A stretch of DNA of 64,000 nt. Origin: Prostheceraeus crozeri. Taxonomy: Eukaryota; Platyhelminthes; Polycladida; Euryleptidae. The notes below the pieces were generated by a model. It saw only the letters and a list, made by a program, of their open reading frames with translations, was not told the DNA's origin and did no database searches. Both the position numbers and the translations under genes were made by a program. The stretch is taken from assembly GCA_907163375.1 (NCBI GenBank), contig CAJQUW010003174.1, positions 310,001 through 374,000 of the forward strand. Direction: 5' to 3'. Position 1 is the stretch's first letter, and every line of letters starts with the position of its first letter. Shown here piece after piece: positions 49,832-60,958 of the stretch.

Positions 49832-50499
49832 ACCATATACAGTGTATATACATGATACACAAATAAGGAGTAGACAAGTCTCCGCGTAATCAAGTCATGG
49901 AAAATATGGTCTGGTTCAGCCATCTGTTTGAATACTTTCATAGCGCATTGTTCTCGTCTGCATTTCAGAACAGGAAAGTCAGAGCCAATGATTACCACAA
50001 ATGATTTAATGTGCCCTACGAGATATTCTGTCGAACGTATCTGTGTTTCCCTTGTTCATTCCAACGAATGATGCGTACAATACTGGAGTATACTTAACCA
50101 ATGTTATACAGCACTGTGAGATGTACTTCAGAAAAAAAGAACAGACTGAAGTTGTCGGAGCATGAAAAGTCTTTGCGATGCATGCTTGTGAACTTCAATA
50201 ACATGTTCATTCCATTTTGCCCAAGCTAATGGCATGCAGTTTACAGCGCGGAATCGCAAGTCAGACTTAAGTGTCATTTTTCGCGTAGCGATGGTAGGGT
50301 AAGATAGATATGTGACGCGCACGCGCTTTTCACTTGATGCGCGACTGAGCGACGAAGCGATGCTAATGGAAAGAAGGCCTAACTTTGTTATTCAAGGTTA
50401 TTTAACTTCCTGTGCATCATTGTATTATCATTTATCCTCTCAGAACAGTGTGTTAGACTTAGAATTAAAAAAAGAAACAAATGAAAAGCAGGTATTTAC

Positions 50500-50714
50500 C
50501 TGCTCTTCCGTTCTTGCTAAATTTGTAAATAGCGCGGAAACCACGCTCCATCGGGTGTTGCTTCATATCGGATGTAAATTTCACTGTCAGATGTGGACCT
50601 GAGGAAAATATTCGATCACTTCCTTTTCGTTGACCGCAGACGACGCCAAGCCATTGCTGTGCATCACTCATTCCATCGTAAATTTCTATCCGATCACCGT
50701 TATATGAACGACAT
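50500..50714 (-). CDS. CUB-domain gene, exon for the C-terminal half of CUB1
   Basis: Seen: a 215-nt exon with acceptor TGTTACAG and donor GTAAATAC. Read from phase 2 it gives CRSYNGDRIEIYDG, then WLGVVCGQRKGSDRIFSSGP, LTVKFTSD and RGFRAIYKFSKNG. These are the diagnostic second-half CUB signatures: cysteine 3 followed by D-x-I-x-I-Y-D-G, cysteine 4 in V-C-G, the S-S-G-P turn, the V-x-F-x-S-D strand and the final G-F-x-A-x-Y strand. Joined to the exon at 54914 it forms one complete CUB of about 115 residues with all four cysteines. The Y-D-G aspartate lies where calcium-binding CUBs place an acidic residue. The exon ends in phase 1, matching the microexon at 18894. The intron between the two halves is about 4.0 kb and holds a hairpin at 54 kb and a composite foldback at 51 kb. 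Confidence 0.88.
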
Positions 50715-50966
50715 CTGTAACATGAGGTTATTCTGGCTTTAGACATTCTTTTATTTTTATGTTTTAAATATTTGCAAGGAAGGTAATACATTATATTTTG
50801 GCAAGCATGCTACAGCATCATCAGCATGGGTTTACACAAACTATAGAACTTCACCCATCTTCAGCAAATGCAAAAACTGAGAAGTAAAACTACAAGATCA
50901 AATATTTTATCACTAAATGTTATGAGCTGATAATTCAAAATAATGACTTAACGATGTATATGTACA

Positions 50967-51670
50967 GGTTACCGCATGACTGAAAGGGTTGATGATAAAT
51001 TAGCAAAGAGCAATAAATAACCGATGGAGATTCTCGGAGGTCAATAGATATTTATTGGTCGAGGTTGATTTGATTTAACAACCCTTTTTATCCCTGCTGC
51101 AAGTTATTTGAAGCATAATAATTACTCAAGCATGCGACTCGATATGATCTCTATGTAAGGTAATGTAGAGATCCACAATCACTTTCCATTACTTTAAATT
51201 TAATTGTCTTGGGGAAGTTAATGATTTTTCTACAGTATATTTTCTTTGTTAAATATATCACTGTTAACAGATTAACACTATTTCTATGACTATGATATTT
51301 AACAGGGGATCCCTCATACCATGTTTTAAGTAATAAATACTTCTAACTATTTAAAGCAAGTATGAAGGATCCCCTGTAAAACATCATATTCATAGAAATA
51401 GTGCTAATCTGTAAACAGTGATATATTTAACATGTAAAATATAGAAAATCCTTAACAGCCATAGGGCAATTAAATTTAAAGTAATGAAAAGTGCCTTGGA
51501 TCTCTATGTTACCTTACATAGAGATTATGTCGAGTAACATGCTTGAGTAATTATTATGATTTAAATAAGTTACAGCATGGCTGAAAGGCCTCGGGCTACT
51601 GCCTCGGTCAATAGATATTTATTGGTCTCTGTTTTTTATTGCTGACAACCCGTTCAGCCATGCTGTAACC
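50967..51670. mobile_element. Composite foldback: two small TIR units flanking a long palindrome
   Basis: Left unit 50967-51108 and right unit 51567-51670 each begin G(G)TTAC(C/A)GCATG(A/G)CTGAAAG and end with CAACCC...GCTG(T/C)AA. Both contain GGTCAATAGATATTTATTGG. Between them, 51116-51330 and 51358-51562 are reverse complements, sharing GATCTCTATGTAAGGTAA, GGGGATCC and AACAGTGATATATTTAAC or their complements. The loop is about 27 bp. No frame is present. Confidence 0.75.
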
Positions 51671-53994
51671 TATACTCAAATTGTTCTAATAATATTCCTA
51701 AAGTACCTGAAGAGACTTCTCCGATATTCATCTGATGATCCTTCTGTTAAATAATTAACCATGAAATTGCATTAATTGAGTTTCTGAGACTGCAATATCT
51801 TTCAAAATCGCGGGATATAAATAATTCATGTAAAAGCCGTTGATTTTCAACAGGTTGAACACATCTTTTTCCTCTTTCGCTTCCCCTAGATCTAACGACT
51901 TGTTAATAATCAAATGGGAAGGTAAGTTCAGGAACGGAAAATTTTCTTTGCGAGCGGATGACTTCATTAATGGATATCCATGACTGGTTTACTCAAGCAT
52001 GAGACCTCGCAAAGCTTGAATTTTACTTTGTTCTACCTCCGCTGAGCTTATCTCTTCAAATTAGGATTTGCAAGCATTCGAAATGAATTGAGTTCTGAAT
52101 AAAGACTCCCATGCGAATGAATTATCTTTTGTAGATTGTAATGCATTCATCGATGCAGCAATCGTCGTGTTTTGTGGTCCATCTAAAATATGTTGCGACT
52201 TTCGAATCATGTGATTCAATAAATGATGATTATATTGATGGTATTAGCAGATAATTGCATTCTTTGGGTAACTAATGTTGAACCACAGGAATCCTGAGAC
52301 TATCAAAGAGGAGCTTATTACTCAAAAGTACGCCGCCTTTAGAGGTTCCGATGGTGATTGGGTACAAAATGATGAAGCAGTAATGGGCCATCGATAAAGG
52401 ACGTCCACAGCGCGTGGGGGAGGGGGTTTGACAACGGGTATTGTCAGACATTTGCGGACGTGTATTGGTGAGGGGTAAGGGAAATGCGGGCGCTTTCGTG
52501 AACTTGAGGACTGACAAGCATAGTTAATGCTGCTGAATAAGATACGATTCGCATGCAAAAAATATATCGCAATAATAATAGAATAGACAGCTATGTCAAT
52601 GAAATGAAGACGAAACTGTCTATTCGTGTGTTATCCTACATTTATCAACTCATAGTTGTCATTTGTTCTCTTTCTTAGACGAAGATCAAACAGATCAGTA
52701 GTTGCGTTATTGAAAATATCTAGTGCACATATTATGAAGTTAATAGATAAATGATAATTTTCACGTACACTAATTAGTAGATAATTAATTGCAGATCAGT
52801 ATACAATCTCAGAATTGTGGAAAGCTACACGCAAAACTGCTAGATAGGCCTACTAATAGTTTAATGCTCATTTTTTACAATGACGTGTTTGATATTCACT
52901 GAATATAAGCCTAATGTGATGAAATCAAGTAAACATGTAATATAAATAGTCATGTAACATATATTGAAATTAACACATTGATTTAAATATTGAACATGTA
53001 GAAATATACATGTGTGTTTTTCCTGTTACAAATTATTGCAACCTATTAATTACAAATTATGAAAGAGATTTCTGTGAAAATGTGAACTACCTGAGGGAAG
53101 CGTCCGCGAGATGACAGGAGAAGTGCGGACAAGGAGAGAGAGTTCATAAATTTGATAATTTTGCGGACGGCCATTTTGGTTGACCCCTGTTCACATGCAA
53201 ACTTGTTTACACCAAGCTTATCTGATTCATCAGTCATCACTGCATGTTAAGGCTGAATTTTCAATAAATCCAACACGGAAACTACCATAATAAATACAAC
53301 TAATAATGCATACGATTGCATATTTGACAGAAATTTATCAAGCCCGGTAATTATTTCAAGGAAATGAGTAGTTTTATGAAAATGAATATCATATTATTGC
53401 AAAAATGATATAGATGCAGTAACATTATATGTGTGACCCATTCTATGCTGCATACCCATGCTTATATATACACGTATGTCCATAACTAAATGAAGTCTTA
53501 AAATACTTCAAATCACGGATGCTTCAAATTCCTTTCCATGAAATCCGATTTTCGCTTTCCCAAATTTTTTTGTATTCATTGATAAACTATTCAGTTGAAC
53601 ATTTAGGCACCGATTTAGTTTAGTCTTTCTAGATCACATTAAAAGGATCAAATTTCTGACATATGCAATTATTGTTGATATTTGTCTTAATTAAGAGACT
53701 GGGTATTCTTTTTTAAATGATTTGATATTTACAGATAAAAGAAATAATCGCCAGTCTTAAAATGTGCAGCGACAAAGTAGCGGTACCTAACTAGCGGACA
53801 GTGGTTGAATTGAGACTTTCTTTTGGTAAACGGCGGCCATACATGCTTATGTATGTAGATTGTGCCAGCCTGGTTAAGTCTAGCTACAAGTCACTCAAAA
53901 TGCTACTACAAAATGCAAATATTCTTTACGTTATAAGCACTAATTTGTTTTCTTTTTTTAAGATCTTACAAGATGAACATACACATGTATGTAT
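51671..53994. other. CUB1 intron sequence, nothing recognised
   Basis: Between the two CUB1 exons. A mildly GC-rich patch at 52400-52500 has no motif. Confidence 0.5.
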
Positions 53995-54137
53995 TGTTTT
54001 GTTTACAAGTGTTGTTAAACAATTGGTCGCTTATCAATTCATTGCATTTTTGTAAAGTTCTTTCTGTTTTTCTATATTATATATACATATATATAATATG
54101 CGACCAATTGTTTAACAACACTTGTAAACAAACAACA
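53995..54137. repeat. Perfect hairpin with arms of about 33 bp
   Basis: TTGTTTACAAGTGTTGTTAA followed by ACAATTGGTCGC recurs as its reverse complement after a spacer of about 65 bp. Weaker ACACATGT(A/G)TGTAT inverted words lie outside, so it may be a small TIR element of about 210 bp. Within the CUB1 intron. Confidence 0.8.
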
Positions 54138-54703
54138 TTTTACCAAAATGCACAATTTTCGCTTACACATGTGTGTATATGACAAAAGACATGACAATTA
54201 AGAGATTTTCATTCTTTTGGCGTAGCAAATATTTTCAACAAAAGTATTGTCAGCTACTAGAAGCCTGCATTCGTTAGATACTTGTTGGCAACGCGTGTCG
54301 AAGGCTTAAAATTATTTCAACGTCCAAGTCCCTTAAAGTCCCTTAAAGAACTATAGAGTATCGGATTTTCATGATGTTTTCTATCTATGCGATTCCATTT
54401 TTAAGGCTGCCCAAGTACTCCCCTTAGATACAGAGCCACGTCTGATGTGTTAAACAAACATGCTGGCGATTAATAGGTTTTGTTTACAATTTATCTCGTT
54501 TATCAACAGACAACTTAAGTCTGCATAGCCAAGAAAATAGTTCAGATCTGACTCTGACAAGTTTTGAACATCTGCAGAGGTGTCTGTCTAAATTGGAAGC
54601 ATGTTTTCTAACCTCTATCTTTAAAAAGGCGTCAAACTTTCATTCAACTCCCGCTGATGACATTCGCATTGTGGAGTGCATGTAAATTGTCATTGAAACT
54701 TAC

Positions 54704-54914
54704 TTCTCTACATCAGCAGAATCCAACTGCACATCTTCAAACTTCAGCTGCACTATCTCGCCTGGAAGACCTTTGATTTTAAAAGTACATTGAGTTCCTG
54801 GTTTGTAGGAAGTTTCGTGGTCACGTGGAAGAGTAAAAACGCCACTCTTTGTCTGTACAGAGCTTTCGAATTCTTCCTCACATGGAATGTGTTCTTCGCT
54901 GATGACGGGATATT
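54704..54914 (-). CDS. CUB-domain gene, exon for the N-terminal half of CUB1
   Basis: Seen: a 211-nt exon bounded by a pyrimidine-rich acceptor ending TTGTAG and a donor GTAAGTTTC. Read in phase 1 it gives YPVISEEHIPCEEEFESS, then a SGVFTLP strand, YKPGTQCTFKIKG and EIVQLKFEDVQL. This is the first half of a CUB domain: cysteine 1 (IPC), the G-x-F-x-x-P strand, the Y-x-x-G-x-x-C turn with cysteine 2, and the V-x-L-x-F strand. The exon ends in phase 2 and fits the exon at 50714 exactly, completing a Lys codon just before cysteine 3. CUB domains are extracellular beta-sandwich modules that bind ligands or mediate protein contacts. The upstream exon is not identified but must end in phase 1. The overall family (SOL-1, NETO or cubilin type) is inference. 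Confidence 0.87.
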
Positions 54915-56445
54915 CTACAAGACAAGAGCGGGGAGTGATTAAAGAGATGCGGCGAATCTGCTTTAGTTATCAAGTCATTTGTACTTTTGATGCAACCATG
55001 ACAGATCTGCTGATAGTTTTTCCATGTCAGTGTGTGTTTTGATTTGTTTATGGAGTCGCAAGATTAATGCAAAGATAGAAATAAATACGGTAATAATAGG
55101 CTGCATAAATTCTGATTAATACAATTCAACTGAAAAACATTCGATTTAATGTGTTATGACTTTTGATACATATTTGATGGGAATGATTTCAATTAGTAAA
55201 TCAAAATTCCTCGGCACTGTGCATGAAAATCTGCAATGAATTGTACAATAGTTCACTGTCTAATGTCAGGCTGTCTAATGCAATATTATTAGCGCTTTTC
55301 TCTAGAATCAAGAATCGTAAAATCAAGCTGTTTTTTACTAAGGGATGAATGCACTTTGAAGCAACGTCTTTCTGCAAAAGTTTTAGATGTCATCTACATT
55401 GATTAACTTCCACAACTCTCTGAACTCTAACTGCTTGAAACATAGGTCAAGTAGTTTTTTTATGTACTTACGTAATGCAGATAAATGTTTGCTAATAGTA
55501 GAACAAACAGTTGAACAAAACTAGATAAATAGAGTATGAATATACGTGTAAAATTGCATAGCTATTTTTCGGAATAAACATAACTGCCTTTGTTCACTTG
55601 AGCATCTTTGGCAAGAATCTCGTGTGTTTTACAATCATCCTTGTCACGCACATTTATTCATTAAAAAAAGCAATTCTATGATAAGCAATTTATGCCTCGA
55701 ATTCACATTCGAATGTGCATCTTTACTGAATATCTTAAATAAGTTTTGAAAAGTATTATCTCACAGGTGATAAATGCCTGACATCTGTTATCCAAAAAGT
55801 TAAAACTCAATCATATCACAATCAAATGTGGACAAAACTTGCTGAATTCCTTTATAGAAAGACCAAATGATCAATCACAGAATGACATCGACACGAACAT
55901 TTTACCTTGGTGCTTAAATATCGCAATTACAGGCAAACTTTCACCCTTCTGAATAGTTTGCAATTTGGCATTTATAGACTAATCAATCATTTCAAGTGTG
56001 AAGGTGGTGGACTATCTATAATTTGCCACTGATAGCCATTAGCAGTGGCCATCACTCCGCGCTATTCAAGTGACTTCCACAAATTTCATCACAGGAAAGT
56101 GTATAACTATTGTAAAGACCGTTTGAGGCACTACATCATGGAGTGTTCACCGCAAGAAACCCAATGATATAGTGGTCATGGTTAGAACCGGCCGTATTTT
56201 TGGCGGCTGGAGAAAGGCCGGTGCACGGAGTGATCAAAACCGACCGGCCAAGGCCGGCCCAGTGGCCAGTGTAGTTGAAGCCGGTCGCAATTGAGTCGGC
56301 GGCTCTGTATCCTACTAATTAAATCTGGTTGCTGGCCGATTCTACCCCGACCTATATCGAAACCTCTATCTCTCGTAGCTTGAGTTCGTGACTTTTGTTG
56401 TCAATGTTTCGTGATGACTTTCGTGGCCCGGTGTATATCCTAAAT
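54915..56445. other. Upstream intron of the CUB gene
   Basis: No exon found. 56185-56310 is GC-rich with short palindromes (ACCGGCCAAGGCCGGCC-like), perhaps repeat debris. Confidence 0.45.
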
Positions 56446-57192
56446 CAGTGGTGGACAACCAAGTTGGGATAGAGGACCACAAGTTGTGGTCCTCGAGAGG
56501 TCTCGCGGGCCATCAATTTTGAAAGGCAGAAATAGTTAGGTTGAAAATTCATTTATTGAGCACTTTTGAAGGTAATCTTAAGGACTTTTGTGCTGTACAT
56601 AGTGGTAGTACATGACTTAATTGTATTGGTAAATGTATGCGGCTACATTATAACCAAACTAAGCTGCTGTCTTTTACGGTACTGAATTTTAGGTTATTAT
56701 ATATATATATATGAATAATGAAATGTGAATAGGTTAAGTAAGCTAATTGCGGAAGCTTTTTTGTGAAGTTAAATGATGGTCATATGACCTTATTGGTGAT
56801 ATGATGATGTTGTATTCCTTCATGCGTTGCCTACTTTATGCATTTATAGACTAATTGCAACGTTGTATATTATGCGTGGTGAAACATTTTCAACAAGGTA
56901 TCGAACACCATATGACTTATCACTCATACAGTTGATGTCTGTGTCATTTACCTTCATAATGAGAAGGCATTCATTGCGAACGGAACATGGCTTGAGAATT
57001 CGAATGAAAATTGTTGTGCCATCATAATGATCAATAAGTCATTCGTTAATGCTTTTACAGATTCTGAAGAAGATCAGACTCAAGCTTAGAAGTGCCTTTT
57101 AAAGATCAAAGTCGGAGTGAGCCATTTTCAAATCACTAATTCAAATAGTGTCCCCGGGCCACCCAACATAGGCCACGCTTTGCCCACCACTG
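56446..57192. mobile_element. hAT-like nonautonomous element
   Basis: Ends CAGTGGTGGACAACC and TTTGCCCACCACTG, the CAGTGGTGGGCAA type common in hAT elements. Flanks TCCTAAAT and CCCCAAAT agree at 6 of 8 bases. GGGCC-containing subterminal blocks (CTCGCGGGCC, CCCGGGCCACCC) also fit. 747 bp, no transposase. Confidence 0.8.
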
Positions 57193-57931
57193 CCCCAAAT
57201 AATGGATAAGATTCGGACATCGGCTTATTTGTGATTCCTTTCGAAAAAGTCCTACTTTTGATAATTGCAAGAATCGATGAAGATGACATTTATGCCGAAG
57301 TTTGTTTTGACTGCTTTCAGTGTGAGAAAGTTCATATCAATTATCATATTCCCAAAAATTAGATGATTACAACACTATTCTCATGCAATGGAAGCTACTA
57401 AAGCATTTCCGTACCGTCAGAGTACAGTTAGTGAATCTTCCTGCACAACACGTAACAGTGTTGGTCTCTCCCATAGAATGGACACAATTTTGTCTTGCTC
57501 CACAAAGACGGCGCTTTCACTCTCTTGAGACTACATGGCTGACTCTATGACTGTCACACATCTTCGGAAGACGTTTGAGTGAGCTCAGCTCATTTGCTTT
57601 TCAACTACATCGGCTTCGCGTGATGTTCATTGCAGCTTTGAGACGCTCAATTACCGCCGGCATTCAATCTCAATTTTCCTTCTTCTCTTGTCTCTTGGTG
57701 CCACAGTTAACTCCTTATCTGTGATTCAACATCACAGACTCCCACATGCGCCACTAGACTTTTGTTCTCCTGCTACTGAGGACTGCTACGATACAGATTT
57801 CCTTCCGTTTTCTTGCGTCAGTCAAAATGAACTAACGATTATGAATTGTACATTTGTAGACGTCTGGATGTCTGATATCCACCTACTTTTTGCCATTTTT
57901 CCGTTTGTAGACAGTTCACTAAATGTAAAAT

Positions 57932-58439
57932 GAGAAAGAAAGCAAGACAGAGAGTGAGAGAGAGAGAAAGATAGAGAGAGAGAGAGGAAGAGAAAAAGAG
58001 AAAGACAGAGAGAGAGAGAGGAAGAGAGAGAGATAGAGGAAGAGAAAGAGAGAGAGAGAGAAAGAGAGAGAGAGGAAGAGAAAGAGAGAGAGAGGAAGAG
58101 AAAGAGAGAGAGAGAGGAAGAGAAAGAGAGAGAGAGAGAGGAAGAGAAAGAGAGAGAGAGGAAGAGAAAGAGAGAGAGAGGAAGAGAAAGAGAGAGAGAA
58201 AGAGAGAGAGAATGAGAGAGAGAGAGAGGAAGAGAGAGAGAATGAGAGAGAGAGAGAGAGAGAGAGAGAGGTAGAGAGAGAGAATGAGAGAGAGAGAGAG
58301 AGAGAGGAAGAGAAAGAGAAAGAGAGAATGAGAGAGAGAGAAAGAGAGAAAGACACAGAGAGAGGAAGAGAAAGAGAGAAATACACAGAGAGAGAGAGAG
58401 AAAGAGAGAAAGACAGAGAGAGAGAGGAAGAGAAAGAGA
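57932..58439. repeat. Purine tract (GA/GGAAGA)n, about 508 bp
   Basis: Almost uninterrupted A/G on the plus strand, with repeating GAGAGAGAGGAAGAGAAAGA modules and a few T or C breaks. The 155-codon Ser/Leu-only minus-strand frame is an artefact of this repeat. Confidence 0.98.
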
Positions 58440-59932
58440 TTTTATCTATGATACTTGTCTTGATGTCGTTTCTTGGATACGATCCTGTGGAGTGAAGCGG
58501 CCTTGACAGCCATAATCACCCACAACTCAGACTGCCTTTGAAATCTACCATGACTACGTCAACTGCAACAATGCTTTGGGATAGCTCAACGTTGGTTACT
58601 ATCCAATATTCTCAATATCTGGCTAATACACAACATTATATTATTATTGTTTTAAACTCCGCTCTCTCTCTCTCACAATAGACCCCGAAACCACACGTTC
58701 ACATCTGTAAGTCTCCGCCCTACTACGAATATTTTCGTTCAGTTTTCAGTCATTTTTCTCTTGATCACGTCGAGTGGTCGATATGTGCATTCGCATCCAT
58801 GTCCTGTCCGCTTCTGACGTTATTTGAAGAGCTAGCACGTGTTGACCTGTTTTGAAGTGTTTTACGGTTGAGTAAGATTTGAACTTTCAACTTTGCAAAT
58901 CGCATCCTTCCGATTTCGGATGCGTTCAACCCGTTTCTTCTGAATAGGAGACATCCATCATTAAGGTTTTAACTTTAAAATCTACATCAGATATATGACA
59001 GCGAATGTCTCAAACAAAGCAAATCTGTCAATAAAGTTTGCTCAAAGCTGACGATACAAGGAACATCTTTCAATTAATCAGACCGATCAAATTTGATTAC
59101 AATGATTTAATATCAATTTGTGAATTCGTTTTGGTAATTTTCATGCAGATTTCCAATCAATATCGAATTTGATGTATTGAAAATGACGCCGATTGATTGC
59201 ATTATGATGAAATGGGATATCATGTACCTTCAAGTGTTCTAGAGCTCAACGAACATTCTGTGCTGAGTGGTATGCTACATAGACCTGTTCTATTTTTTAA
59301 AATGATTTGCACACAAAAGTAACAGCGAAACAAAATCGTCATAATAACTCTATCCCGAGGAGGTAAGGAAAGCACTGTATCCATGTTTGACGGTTGAGTG
59401 GACATGCGACGGATGTTATTTCAGAGTCATATGGTGACACTGAGAAGAATTGCATCAATAAATTGTTGTAGAGAGCAAAGCTGAGTGATCTCGATCAAAT
59501 AACACAGTTCTTTGCGATCATTTTCACATCCATTCTCCCTCGAGGAAGAACGCACATAAACACAGAGTCAGATCAAATGTTACAACCACAGAATTAGATT
59601 CATCTGCGCGCGCTTCGGTTTCCTAGAAAGGAAGAGTTATATGTAACCTTAATATCGAAATGGCACAGAATTAGACAAAATATATTTATTTCTATGGAAT
59701 TAGACAACTTGCTCCTTCTCGAATGGATAATTCGTGTATCGCTTGCTATTGGAAATGGCAAACAATAAGCTGTCAGCAAAGGACACTAGAGCCAGTGAGA
59801 CATGCATGTGTGCTGTGATATCACTTCGCACACACCAAAACACACATCGATGCGTGGCTTCGATTCAGTGTATGCACTATGTATTAAGGAATGGTGAGAA
59901 GACGATGGTGAAATCATCAAGTGAACTTATTT

Positions 59933-60112
59933 TCGTGAGCCTGCTACTTTTTTTGATAATGATCGGAAGGGCCAACATTATGGAGAAAACTTGTGCGCAA
60001 TGATCTGAATTATTTGAATCTGAAGGAATTTTGGCAATCGAAGCACTTTGCTGGAACTTAATCCGCAAGCGACGCACGACTTTTTTCCTATCTCTGTAAG
60101 GTATTAGGAATT
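59933..60112 (-). mobile_element. R1 fragment, copy D
   Basis: Minus-strand match to the R1 5' half: the frame IPSDSNNSDHCAQVFSIMLA aligns with copy B IPSDSKNSDHCAKVFSIMLG. The 3' half is missing. ACAGAATTAG words at 59590-59680 may be debris of the same family. Confidence 0.7.
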
Positions 60113-60235
60113 CTAGTCAACTTCAGATGAAGAATTTATTTCTATGAATACAACAGAGACAGACAGCATTCGGGCAGGTCGACAACAGGAATATTTTCTT
60201 TTGTCTAGATGCAGCAATCTTAGGTAGCCAATGTA

Positions 60236-60958
60236 GTCCGGCAGCCAGAACGATTTTCTGCAGGGAACGAGGCCAAAAGTGAGACTTTCACAGAATGATG
60301 TACACCCGTTGCCTACTACGAATCTGCACGTCTGCCGAGTTCTAGTGAGTTCCTCTTCTTGTCAGACAAGATCAAAGAAAAACACATGTAAATCCAATGG
60401 AAAGCAGATTGTAGTTTTTGGATAAAATGAAATTTTCTATGTTTTCTCTGATTAGGCGAAAAGTACTGAGCCCAGAGTCACAATTTTTGGCGTGGAATGT
60501 CTTCAGGTCATTTCCTATGGTGGGCATGTGCTTTTATCCTGCATCTAATCGGAAATATATATGAGAATGTGGTTGAATGTGAATAAAGTAGTTCAAAATG
60601 TTTGTGTTTGCCGACATGAAGAGGCTCGCAAAATCTGAATGTGTGCAGCTTCATAGACAGAGGTGCATGAACATGAAAGGAAATGACCTGAGGACATTCC
60701 ATGCCAAAAATTGTGACTCTGGGCTCAGTACTTTTAGTTTAATCACAGAAAACATAGGAAATTTCATTTTAGCCAAAAACTGCAATCTGCGTCCCATTGT
60801 ATTTACATGTGTTTTTCTTTGATGCTGTCTGACAAGAAGAGGAACTCACTTCATCTCGGCAGACGTGCAGATTCGTAGTAGGCATAGGGTGTACATCATT
60901 CTGTGACAGTCTCACTTTCGGCCTCGTTCCCTGCAGAAATTCGCTCTGGCTGCCGGAC
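60236..60958. mobile_element. Complete R5 foldback MITE, TA-flanked
   Basis: Starts GTCCGGCAGCCAGAACGA and ends TCTGGCTGCCGGAC, each flanked by TA. The arms of about 290 bp (60236-60522 and 60670-60958) pair almost throughout, including GAGTTCCTCTTCTTGTCAGA and GAGCCCAGAGTCACAATTTT. The spacer is about 150 bp. Half-copies at 6690 and 13563. TA duplication hints at the Tc1/mariner group. Confidence 0.85.

Noticed and set aside
57919-58386. 155-codon Ser/Leu-rich frame on the minus strand
   Set aside because: Translation of the GA microsatellite; no non-repeat sequence inside.
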